A stretch of DNA of 64,000 nucleotides from Pseudonocardia sp. SCN 73-27. GTDB lineage: Bacteria; Actinomycetota; Actinomycetes; Mycobacteriales; Pseudonocardiaceae. Below are positions 15,408 to 23,053 of the stretch, in pieces; the first letter of the stretch is position 1, and each line of letters opens with the position of its first letter. The translations under genes and the position numbers were made by a program. The notes under the pieces are model-generated. The model was not told the DNA's origin. It saw only the letters and a list, made by a program, of their open reading frames with translations, and ran no database searches. Where the stretch lies: NCBI GenBank assembly GCA_001725415.1, contig MEGH01000016.1, positions 79,721-143,720 of the forward strand, written 5' to 3'.

Positions 15408-17438
15408 GTGGACGCGATCGAGGCGGTGCTGTCGCCGGTGGAGATCGGCGGTGTCGCCCTCCGCAATCGCGTAGTCGTCCCGGGCCACACCACTAACTTC
15501 GGGCACGCGAACCTCCCCACCCACCGGCACGTCGACTACCACCGCGAGCGGGCGCGGGGCGGCGTGGGCCTGATCGTCACCGAGGCGGTACGCGTGCACC
15601 CGACGAGTGCCGGCCGCCACATCAGCCTCGGCAGCTTCGACGACTCGTCGATCCCCGCCTTCGCGGCGATCGCCGAGGCGGTGCAGGCCGAGGGCGCCAG
15701 ACTGTTCGCCCAGATCATGCACGCCGGCCGGCAGGCCAACGGCGACGCGACGCGCACCGTCGCCTGGTCCGCGTCACCGCTGCGCTGGACCTCCGGCGCG
15801 CAGGTGCCGCGGGCGATGGGCCGCCGCGACCTCGACACCGTCGTCGACGCCTTCGGCGCCGCGGCGACCCGCATGCAGCTGGCCGGGCTGGACGGCCTGG
15901 AGGTCCACCTCGGCCACGGCCACCTGCTCCAGCAGTTCCTCTCCCCCGTCACCAACCGGCGCGACGACGAGTACGGCGGGTCGCTGGAGAACCGGATGCG
16001 GCTCACCCGCCGGGTGCTCGAGACCGTCCGCGGCGCCACCGACCTCCCCGTCGGAATCCGGATCAGCGCAGACGAGTTCCTCCCCGGCGGCCTCGACGTC
16101 GCGCAGATGGTGGAGGTCGTCGGACTGCTGCGCGAGGAGTTCCCGCTCGCGTACGTGCACGTCAGCCACTCCGCGTACCACGGCAGCTGGTCGCTCTCGA
16201 CGCAGATGGCCGACATGAGCTTCGGGCACGCGCCCTTTCGTCACCACGCCGCCGCGTTCCGCCGCGCGCTCCCGGGGCTGCCGGTCATCGCGGTCTGCCG
16301 GCTGGACACCCTCCCGGAGGCGGCCGAGCTGGTCGCCGAGGGCGACGCCGACCTCGTCGCGCTCGCCCGCCCGCACATCGCCGACCCGCACCTGGTGCGC
16401 AAGGTCGCCGCGGGCCGGGCCGACGACGTCCGCAACTGCCTGGCCTGCAACCAGGGCTGCATCTCCCGAGTCGAGCAGAGCCTGCCGATCTCGTGCGTCG
16501 TCAACCCCGAGGTCGGTGCCGAGGGCGAATGGTCCGCGCACCGGGAGCGTGCCGCGGCCGCCCCGTCACGGCGGGTGCTGGTCGTCGGCGGTGGACCGGC
16601 GGGCCTGGAAGCGGCGCTGTCGGCCTGCCGGGCCGGCCACACCGTCCGGCTCGTCGAGGCGGCTGACCGGCTCGGCGGCCAGATCCGCACCGCCGCCCGG
16701 GTCGGTGGCCGTGGCCGCCTCGCGCTGCTGGTCGACGACCTCGAGCGGGCCGTGCGCGACGCCGGCGTCGAGGTCGTCACCGGCCACCGGGTCACGCCGG
16801 CCGAGGTGGTCGACGGCGGCTGGGACGACGTCGTGCTCGCGACCGGGTCGCGGCCCGCCCGCCGGGCCCGCCGGGAGCTGCCGGGCGGCCCGCGGGTCGT
16901 CGACACCTGGACGGCGGTCGAGATCGTGGAGGCCGAGCAGGCACCGACGGGTGCGGTCCTCGTGCTCGACGACGACGGCGGCTGGCCCGGCGCCTCGCTC
17001 GCCGAGCGGTTCGCCCGCCGCGGTGCGCAGGTCCACCTGGTCTCGCCGTCGGCACCGCTGAGCCCGAAGATCACCACCTACTCGAAGCTCGCGCTGGTCC
17101 CGCGGCTCTCGGAGCTGGGGGTGCACGTCCACCTGATGTGCACCCCCGAGGCCGCCGGCCCGGACGCGGTCGACCTCGTCGAGGTCGTCGGTGGCACCCG
17201 CACGCGCGTCGAGGGCGTCACGCTCGTCGTCGACGCGGGCTCCGGCTCGGCCGACGACGACCTGCACCGCGCGCTCGACACGCTGGTCGGGGGTGGGCCG
17301 GGGCCCCGGCTGCACCTCGCGGGTGACGCCAACTCACCGCGGACCGCGCTGGAGGCTGTGTACGAGGGACGGCTCGCCGGGGCGGTGCACACCACGGTCG
17401 CCGACCCGGCCCCGTTCCTGCTGGCACTGACCCGCTGA
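15408..17438 (+). CDS. Old-Yellow-Enzyme/Fe-S NAD(P)H:flavin oxidoreductase (cluster B)
   Basis: The 676-residue protein is a full-length paralogue of the cluster A flavoprotein. It has an FMN barrel with I-M-H-A-G-R-Q and R-I-S-A-D-E-F. A [4Fe-4S] site has Cys at 344, 347, 351 and 363. A C-terminal nucleotide-binding domain follows (R-V-L-V-V-G-G-G-P-A-G-L-E-A). The substrate loop reads H-L-G-H-G-H-L-L-Q-Q-F (H172 where relatives have Tyr). Likely activities are reduction of an activated C=C bond or oxidative N-demethylation. I chose the GTG at 15408, with GAGGAGG upstream; an ATG at 15264 would lie before the promoter. First gene of cluster B. Confidence 0.92.
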   Translation: MDAIEAVLSPVEIGGVALRNRVVVPGHTTNFGHANLPTHRHVDYHRERARGGVGLIVTEAVRVHPTSAGRHISLGSFDDSSIPAFAAIAEAVQAEGARLFAQIMHAGRQANGDATRTVAWSASPLRWTSGAQVPRAMGRRDLDTVVDAFGAAATRMQLAGLDGLEVHLGHGHLLQQFLSPVTNRRDDEYGGSLENRMRLTRRVLETVRGATDLPVGIRISADEFLPGGLDVAQMVEVVGLLREEFPLAYVHVSHSAYHGSWSLSTQMADMSFGHAPFRHHAAAFRRALPGLPVIAVCRLDTLPEAAELVAEGDADLVALARPHIADPHLVRKVAAGRADDVRNCLACNQGCISRVEQSLPISCVVNPEVGAEGEWSAHRERAAAAPSRRVLVVGGGPAGLEAALSACRAGHTVRLVEAADRLGGQIRTAARVGGRGRLALLVDDLERAVRDAGVEVVTGHRVTPAEVVDGGWDDVVLATGSRPARRARRELPGGPRVVDTWTAVEIVEAEQAPTGAVLVLDDDGGWPGASLAERFARRGAQVHLVSPSAPLSPKITTYSKLALVPRLSELGVHVHLMCTPEAAGPDAVDLVEVVGGTRTRVEGVTLVVDAGSGSADDDLHRALDTLVGGGPGPRLHLAGDANSPRTALEAVYEGRLAGAVHTTVADPAPFLLALTR

Positions 17439-17445
17439 AAGCGCG

Positions 17446-17483
17446 GGCGGACCGACGTCGGACCGCCCCGTCGAACCCGACGG
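17446..17483 (+). promoter_or_regulatory. Tandem hairpins in the leader of the cluster B methyltransferase
   Basis: Just after the flavoprotein stop, GGCGG-A-CCGACGTCGG-A-CCGCC (17446-17467) forms a 22-bp dyad. CCGTCG-AACC-CGACGG (17468-17483) forms a second hairpin, and paired GCCGGC blocks near 17520-17540 could form a third. The 120-bp gap is unusual among otherwise overlapping genes. The hairpins may partly terminate transcription or protect the downstream mRNA, changing enzyme ratios. No reading is proven. Confidence 0.45.
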
Positions 17484-17558
17484 CACCGACCTGAACGACA
17501 CCTGCACACCGAACCGCCGCGCCGGCATCGCGCCGGCCGAGACCCCGGAGGTCATTTC

Positions 17559-18653
17559 GTGCTCGACATCGAGGAACGGTTGACGCTCGACGAGCGCTCC
17601 GCCGTGGACTTCGTGCTCAGCCTGCGCAAACGCTGGTCGGACACGATCTACCCCGCCCTCGTGGAGGAGTTCGTCGCGACCGGCGCCGACCCGGCCACCG
17701 CGGGTGACGCCGGCACCGCGCTGCACGACCTGCCGTTGTACCCGTGGTTCAGCCACCTCGAGCGGGTGCAGCAGAAGATGCTGTGGAAGATCGCCGGCGA
17801 CGCCGTGATCGCCCGCCGCGAGGAGCTGCTCGGCCAGCTCGAGGACACCCCCGCCGGAACCGGGGGCAGCCTGCAGCTCGACCCCGACCTCGACCTGCCG
17901 GACTGGTACACCGACTACGACATCCACGTCCAGCCGGGCGGTGTCTTCTCCGACGACCTGTCGGCCTACGTCTACGAGTTCGGCGCGCGCATCGTCATGC
18001 TGCGCGACAACGACGGCTACAAGTTCCACCAGCTGTTCGCGACGACCGCGCTGCCGGAGCTGCCCGAGGCGACCCGCGTCGTCGACATGGGCTGCGGGTT
18101 CGGCAAGAGCACCCGCCCGCTCAAGCTGCGCTACCCGACGGCCGAGGTCATCGGCATCGACCTGGCCGCGCCGAACCTGCGGCTCGCCCACGCCGAGAGC
18201 GCCGACGCCGACATCGAGGTCAGCTTCCGGCAGGCCGACGCCCGCACCACCGGCCTCGAGGACGGCACGTGCGACGTCGTCACCGGGACGATGCTGCTGC
18301 ACGAGATGCCGGCGACGGTCATCGAGGAGACGATCGCCGAGGCCGCGCGCGTCGTGAAGCCGGGCGGGACCGTCGCGTTCCTGGAGTTCCAGCCGACCGG
18401 CCACGCCCTGCGCGACGCCACCGTCGTCGAGCACGCCGAGCGCAACAACGAGCCGTTCTTCCACGACCTGTTCGACAACGACCTGACCGCCCTCTGCGCG
18501 AAGTACGGCCTGACCGACGCGCACTGGACGCCGTTCGACGAGCGGCTGGAGGGCATTCGTCCGCAGGGCTGGGGCCCGCGTCCGGAGTGGCACTTCCCCT
18601 GGGCCGTGCTGACCGCGACCCGTCCCGCCGAGAAGACCGAGGTGGCCTCGTGA
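17559..18653 (+). CDS. Class I SAM-dependent methyltransferase (cluster B)
   Basis: The 364-residue protein is a paralogue of the cluster A methyltransferase along its whole length. The N-terminal domain carries W-Y-T-D-Y-D-I-H-V-Q-P-G-G-V (117-129 region). The SAM-binding motif D-M-G-C-G-F-G-K-S is at 176-184. V-V-T-G-T-M-L-L-H-E-M and the C-terminal W-H-F-P-W-A-V-L-T are also shared. The GTG start has CCGGAGG upstream. Its stop overlaps the small-protein start (GTGA), the same arrangement as in cluster A. The acceptor is unknown; the shared N-terminal domain may bind it or the small partner. Confidence 0.88.
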   Translation: MLDIEERLTLDERSAVDFVLSLRKRWSDTIYPALVEEFVATGADPATAGDAGTALHDLPLYPWFSHLERVQQKMLWKIAGDAVIARREELLGQLEDTPAGTGGSLQLDPDLDLPDWYTDYDIHVQPGGVFSDDLSAYVYEFGARIVMLRDNDGYKFHQLFATTALPELPEATRVVDMGCGFGKSTRPLKLRYPTAEVIGIDLAAPNLRLAHAESADADIEVSFRQADARTTGLEDGTCDVVTGTMLLHEMPATVIEETIAEAARVVKPGGTVAFLEFQPTGHALRDATVVEHAERNNEPFFHDLFDNDLTALCAKYGLTDAHWTPFDERLEGIRPQGWGPRPEWHFPWAVLTATRPAEKTEVAS

Positions 18654-18961
18654 GCGACGAGTTCGACTACCTGGGCGACCGCCGGATCTCCAAGCTGCTG
18701 GACCTGGTCCTGCAGCTCGCCACGGAGGTCCACGTCGGACGCCAGCGCACCCGGGCGCTCGAGCAGCTGCTCGTGCGCTCCGGCACCCTGACCGCCGGCG
18801 ATCTGGACACGTTCCGGGCCACCGCCGAGGAGGGCGCCGCGCTCGACCTCGAGCGCGACGCCTACACCCGCCGGCTCGTCCGGATCATCACCGAGTCCGG
18901 CCCGGCCGAGCACCCGCTGCGCGAGCAGTGGGAGGACGCCCTCGCCACGAAAGCCGGCTGA
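18650..18961 (+). CDS. Small helical protein paired with methyltransferase (cluster B)
   Basis: The 103-residue, charged, helix-rich protein shows no recognised domain. The pattern Y-L-G-x3-I-x2-L-x3-V-L-x-L-x2-E-V and R-A-L-E-Q-L matches the small protein of cluster A (7,728-7,997). It overlaps the methyltransferase gene by 4 bp and the SnoaL-like gene by 1 bp (TGATG). Conserved coupling in both clusters suggests it binds or activates the methyltransferase. No function is known to me. Confidence 0.75.
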   Translation: MSDEFDYLGDRRISKLLDLVLQLATEVHVGRQRTRALEQLLVRSGTLTAGDLDTFRATAEEGAALDLERDAYTRRLVRIITESGPAEHPLREQWEDALATKAG

Positions 18962-19374
18962 TGTCGGCCGCGGCCGCCGTCGAGCGGGTCGACGCGTACC
19001 TGACGCTGTGCGAGCAGCGCCGTCTCGACGAGGCGGCGGCCCATCTCGCGCCCGGCGCCCGGCTCGTCTTCCCCGGCGGGGTGGTCCACACCGACCTGCC
19101 GTCGATGGTGGCCGCGGCGAAGGGCCGGTACCTGCAGGTGGGCAAGCCGCAACGGCGCTATCTCGCCGGTTCGGACGGCTCGGGGGCCACCACCGTCACC
19201 TGCCTGGGCACCCTGTCCGGGCGGTGGCTCGACGGCACGTCCTTCTCCGGGATCCGTTTCGTCGACGTGTTCGTGTTCGACGGCGAGCTCATCGCCGAGC
19301 AGCACGTGTTCAACGACCTCTCGATCGCCGCGGTGGACGCGGCGAGTCCCCCTCACCTGGAGACCACCCCATGA
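18961..19374 (+). CDS. SnoaL/NTF2-like protein
   Basis: The 137-residue protein has the NTF2-like pattern: an N-terminal helix (A-A-A-V-E-R-V-D-A-Y-L-T-L), then curved strands with G-A-R-L-V-F-P-G-G and F-S-G-I-R-F-V-D-V-F-V-F-D-G. Members include ketosteroid isomerases, cyclases, dehydratases and binding proteins. No catalytic pair can be assigned with certainty. It overlaps the small-protein stop by 1 bp and the binding-protein start by 4 bp, so it is co-translated with the importer. It may act on a cyclic intermediate of the cluster B pathway. Confidence 0.72.
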   Translation: MSAAAAVERVDAYLTLCEQRRLDEAAAHLAPGARLVFPGGVVHTDLPSMVAAAKGRYLQVGKPQRRYLAGSDGSGATTVTCLGTLSGRWLDGTSFSGIRFVDVFVFDGELIAEQHVFNDLSIAAVDAASPPHLETTP

Positions 19375-20492
19375 ACACCGGACGCAAGCTGCTCGGCGCA
19401 CTCGCCGCCGGCAGCATCCTCCTGCTGGCTGCCTGTGGCGGCGGCAGCTCCGACAGCGGCAGCGGGTCCGGCGGCAGCGGCGCGCCGGCGAAGCTGACCT
19501 TCGCCATCGCGTCGGCCGTCATCGGCCCGAAGGAGGAGGTGGCCGTCTACGCCGTCGCGCAGAAGATGGGCTACTTCTCCGAGGAGGGCCTGACCGTCGA
19601 CACCATCAACGCCGACGGATCCGTCGCCGCGATCCAGGCCGTCGCCTCCGGCAGCGGCAGCATCACCGCCTCCGACGCGGGCTCGGCGCTGGCCGCTGCG
19701 CAGAAGAACGTCCCGATCACCACGGTGGGCGGCCTCGTCCAGAACTGGCCGTGGAAGATCGCCACCAAGCCCGACTCGTCGGTCAAGAGCGCCGCGGACC
19801 TCAAGGGCAAGAAGCTCGGCGTGATCAGCCTGGCGTCGGGCTCGGCGCCCTACGCCCGGGCGTTCGTCAAGGCGGCGGGTCTCGACCCGCAGACCGACGT
19901 CGAGCTCGTGCCGGTCGGTGTCGGCGCCCAGGCGGCGGCCGCGCTCAACGGCGGCCAGGTCGACGCGCTGGCCCTCTACACCCAGGCCTACACCGTCATC
20001 GAGCTGTCGGGGACCAAGCTCACCTACCTCGACAACCCCGACATCTTCACGGGCATCCGGTCGCTGACCTGGACCGCCTCGACGAAGGCGTTCAAGGACA
20101 ACCCCGAGGTCTACGGCAAGTTCCTGCGCGCCGCGTACAAGGCGATGCTGTTCTCCGCCTCGAACCCCGAGGCCGCCATGCGCATCGGCTACCAGGTGTT
20201 CCCACAGATCCTCGGCGGCGCCGACCCGTCGACGCGGCTGGCCAACGACACCGAGACGCTGAAGACCTGGATCAAGACCGCCACCCCGGCCACCGGTGAC
20301 CCGTCGTCGTGGAAGGACTGGGGCGCGATCAGCGACCCCGAGTGGGCGAAGACCCAGGCCTACACGCAGCAGGCCGGCCAGATCACCGCGCCGATCGAGC
20401 TCTCCAAGATCTGGGACCCGTCGCAGCTGCAGACCGCCAACCAGTTCGACTCGGCCGCGGTCATCAAGCAGGCCGCCGAGTACAAGCCCTGA
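19371..20492 (+). CDS. ABC transporter substrate-binding lipoprotein (SsuA/TauA/NrtA type)
   Basis: This 373-residue lipoprotein has a signal peptide and lipobox L-L-A-A-C-G-G (lipidated C22), then a Gly/Ser-rich linker. The mature part fits the NMT1/THI5-like binding fold used for nitrate, sulfonates, taurine and pyrimidine precursors (K-M-G-Y-F-S-E-E-G-L-T-V, L-K-G-K-K-L-G-V-I-S). The ATG overlaps the SnoaL-like stop by 4 bp. With the next two genes it makes a complete importer, probably for the pathway substrate. The ligand cannot be read from sequence; a small anionic or heterocyclic compound would fit the family. Confidence 0.9.
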   Translation: MNTGRKLLGALAAGSILLLAACGGGSSDSGSGSGGSGAPAKLTFAIASAVIGPKEEVAVYAVAQKMGYFSEEGLTVDTINADGSVAAIQAVASGSGSITASDAGSALAAAQKNVPITTVGGLVQNWPWKIATKPDSSVKSAADLKGKKLGVISLASGSAPYARAFVKAAGLDPQTDVELVPVGVGAQAAAALNGGQVDALALYTQAYTVIELSGTKLTYLDNPDIFTGIRSLTWTASTKAFKDNPEVYGKFLRAAYKAMLFSASNPEAAMRIGYQVFPQILGGADPSTRLANDTETLKTWIKTATPATGDPSSWKDWGAISDPEWAKTQAYTQQAGQITAPIELSKIWDPSQLQTANQFDSAAVIKQAAEYKP

Positions 20493-20539
20493 ACGACGAC
20501 CACATCCGACGGGCCGACCCCCGACATGGAGGACACGCC

Positions 20540-21370
20540 GTGAGCCTGCGCGCACCCGGCCGGCAGACCAGCCCGGCCACCACGGCCGAGACCGACACCG
20601 ACGCGTGGATCCGCGTGGCGGGTCTCGACAAGACCTACAAGGCACGCCGTTCCGAGCCGACCGTCGCACTGCAGGGCATCGACCTGTCGGTGCGCCGCGG
20701 CGAGTTCGTATCGGTGGTCGGCCCGTCGGGCTGTGGCAAGACGACGATGCTCAAGATCCTCGCCGGCCTCGTCTCCCGCACCGCGGGTGACGTCCAGATC
20801 GCCGGCAACGACGTGAACGGGCCGCTCCCGGAGATCGGGATGGTCTTCCAGGCTGCGACCCTGCTGCCCTGGCGGACCGTGCGGCAGAACGTCATGGTCC
20901 CGGCCGAGGTCCAGGGCCTGGACAAGGAGCGCTACGGCACCCGGGCCGACGAGCTGCTCGAGATGGTGGGCCTCGGCGAGTTCGCCGACAGCTACCCCTA
21001 CGAGCTCTCCGGCGGCATGCAGCAGCGCGCCGGCATCTGCCGCGCGCTGGTGCACGACCCCGCGGTGCTGCTCATGGACGAACCGTTCGGCGCACTCGAC
21101 GCCATGACCCGCGAGTACATGAACGTCGAGCTGCTGCGCATCTGGCAGCAGAGCGGCAAGACGATCGTGCTGGTCACGCACTCGATCCCGGAGGCGGTGT
21201 TCCTCTCCGACCGGGTCGTCGTGCTCAGCGCCCGGCCCGGGCGGATCGCCGAGATCGTCGACGTGGAGCTCGACCGGCCGCGCGAGCTCTCGGTCATGGC
21301 CAGTGACCGGGCCGGCGTCTACGTCGACCGGATCCGTCGCCACTTCAACGCCACCAGCGTCATCGACTGA
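20540..21370 (+). CDS. ABC transporter ATP-binding protein (SsuB/TauB type)
   Basis: The 276-residue ATPase has Walker A G-P-S-G-C-G-K-T-T (near 74-82), a Q-loop in V-F-Q-A-A-T-L-L-P-W, the signature L-S-G-G-M-Q-Q-R-A, Walker B V-L-L-M-D-E-P-F-G-A-L-D, and a switch His in V-T-H-S-I-P-E-A. L-L-P-W-R-T-V-R-Q-N-V is typical of the nitrate/sulfonate/taurine subfamily. I chose the GTG at 20540, preceded by GGAGGA. It energises uptake with the adjacent permease and lipoprotein. Confidence 0.95.
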   Translation: MSLRAPGRQTSPATTAETDTDAWIRVAGLDKTYKARRSEPTVALQGIDLSVRRGEFVSVVGPSGCGKTTMLKILAGLVSRTAGDVQIAGNDVNGPLPEIGMVFQAATLLPWRTVRQNVMVPAEVQGLDKERYGTRADELLEMVGLGEFADSYPYELSGGMQQRAGICRALVHDPAVLLMDEPFGALDAMTREYMNVELLRIWQQSGKTIVLVTHSIPEAVFLSDRVVVLSARPGRIAEIVDVELDRPRELSVMASDRAGVYVDRIRRHFNATSVID

Positions 21371-21398
21371 GCCCGGCGGGCTTGGAAGGAGGGACCGC

Positions 21399-22265
21399 AT
21401 GACCACCGCAGCACCCACCGGCAACACCGTCTCCGACCCGCCGGGCCACTCCCCGAAGGAGAAGGCCGCGAAGCAGCGCAACCCGCGCTTCGACGTGCGC
21501 GAGCGCCCCGAGCTGCTCCTCGTCCCGGCCGTGTTCGTCGTCCTGATCCTGGTGTGGGAGTTCGTCATCCCGCTGTTCGTCGACGACTACGTGCTCCCGG
21601 TGCCCTCGCGCATCGTCGACTCGCTCGGCCAGCAGCTCACCGACCCGCTCTTCTGGGGCCACCTCGAGGTGACGCTGCGCGAGTCGCTGATCGGCTTCGT
21701 CATCGGCGTCGGCACCGCGATCCTGCTCGGCACCGCCATCTCGCAGGTGCGGCTCGTCGAGAAGACGTTGATGCCCTACGTCGTCGCGTTCCAGACCGTG
21801 CCGAAGGTCGCGCTCGCGCCACTGTTCGTCGTGTGGTTCGGCTTCGGCCTGACCAGCAAGATCGTCATGGCGGCGGTCATCTCGTTCTTCCCGATGCTGA
21901 TCAACGTCATCGAGGGCCTCAAGGCGGCCGACGCCGACCGCATCCAGATGCTGACGGTGTTCGGCGCGAGCAAGCTGCAGGTCTTCCGGATGGTCCGGCT
22001 GCCCAGCGCGATGCCGTTCATCTTCGCCGGCCTCGACATCGGCATCGTGTTCGCGATCCTCGGCGCGGTCGTCGGTGAGTTCATCGGCGCCAAGGAGGGC
22101 CTGGGCTACCTGCTGCTGCAGACCAACTACAACTTCGACATCGCCGGCATGTTCGCCGTGCTCGTCGTCCTCTCGGTGCTCGGCCTGCTCGCGCACTTCC
22201 TGATCCGTTTCGCCCAGCGCAAGATCGCGTTCTGGGCCGAGGAGAGCCGCGTGATCGCCGCATGA
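21399..22265 (+). CDS. ABC transporter permease (SsuC/TauC type)
   Basis: The 288-residue BPD-type permease has about six membrane segments, starting at L-L-L-V-P-A-V-F-V-V-L-I-L-V-W-E-F. The EAA-type coupling loop lies in F-G-A-S-K-L-Q-V-F-R-M-V-R-L-P-S-A-M-P. A cytoplasmic N-terminus of about 40 polar residues precedes the first segment. The ATG at 21399 has GGAAGGAGGG upstream. The stop overlaps the SDR start by 4 bp, which ties the importer to the catabolic genes that follow. Confidence 0.93.
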   Translation: MTTAAPTGNTVSDPPGHSPKEKAAKQRNPRFDVRERPELLLVPAVFVVLILVWEFVIPLFVDDYVLPVPSRIVDSLGQQLTDPLFWGHLEVTLRESLIGFVIGVGTAILLGTAISQVRLVEKTLMPYVVAFQTVPKVALAPLFVVWFGFGLTSKIVMAAVISFFPMLINVIEGLKAADADRIQMLTVFGASKLQVFRMVRLPSAMPFIFAGLDIGIVFAILGAVVGEFIGAKEGLGYLLLQTNYNFDIAGMFAVLVVLSVLGLLAHFLIRFAQRKIAFWAEESRVIAA

Positions 22266-23011
22266 CCAGGCAGGACCCGAACTCGTTCGCGGGGCGCGTC
22301 GCGCTCGTCACCGGCGCCGCCCGCGGCATCGGCGCGACGATCGCAGAGACGCTCGCCGAGCGCGGCGCCGTCGTCGCGAACGCGGACGTGCTGCCGCTCG
22401 ACGACTGGACCAACCCCCTCGGCGAGCCGCACTCCCGGCACACCCTCGACGTCCGCTCCCAGGAGTCGGCCGACGCCGTCGTCGCCGAGGTGCTCGCACG
22501 CCACGGCCGGCTCGACCACGTCGTCAACGGCGCGGGCATCGTGCGCCGCGGCCCGGCCGCGACGATGACCGACGAGACCATCGCCGAGGTGCTCGACGTC
22601 AACCTCACGGGCACCTTCCGGGTCTGCCGGGCCGCCCGCGCGGCGCTCGTCGAGACGTCCGGGTCGATCGTCAACATCGGCTCGACCAACGGCCACATCG
22701 CGGTGCGCAACACCCTCGGCTACTGCCTCAGCAAGGCAGGCGTCATGCACATGGCCCGGGTGCTCGCCCTCGAGTGGGCCCCCGACGCGATCCGCGTCAA
22801 CGCCGTCGGCCCGACGATCGTGCCGACCGACATGACCTCCTCATTGCGCGTCGACGACACCTACATGGCCGACAAGATGGCGACGATCCCCATGGGCCGC
22901 ATGGCCGAGACGCAGGACGTGGCCGACACCGTCGCCTACCTGCTCAGCCCCGCGGCCGGCATGGTCACCGGCCAGACGATCTTCGTCGACGGCGGCGTCA
23001 CGATCCACTGA
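22262..23011 (+). CDS. Short-chain dehydrogenase/reductase (cluster B)
   Basis: The 249-residue classical SDR has the cofactor motif T-G-A-A-R-G-I-G (near 17-24), N-G-A-G-I, catalytic Ser in N-I-G-S-T-N-G, and Y-C-L-S-K (Tyr and Lys). An Asp-type second strand end (A-D-V-L-P-L-D-D) favours NAD+. It overlaps the permease by 4 bp. A role as an alcohol or hydroxy-acid dehydrogenase in the pathway is likely; the substrate is unknown. Confidence 0.9.
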   Translation: MTRQDPNSFAGRVALVTGAARGIGATIAETLAERGAVVANADVLPLDDWTNPLGEPHSRHTLDVRSQESADAVVAEVLARHGRLDHVVNGAGIVRRGPAATMTDETIAEVLDVNLTGTFRVCRAARAALVETSGSIVNIGSTNGHIAVRNTLGYCLSKAGVMHMARVLALEWAPDAIRVNAVGPTIVPTDMTSSLRVDDTYMADKMATIPMGRMAETQDVADTVAYLLSPAAGMVTGQTIFVDGGVTIH

Positions 23012-23053
23012 CCCCGTTCCCCGACTTCCCCGACACCCTCCCGGAGGACCCCC

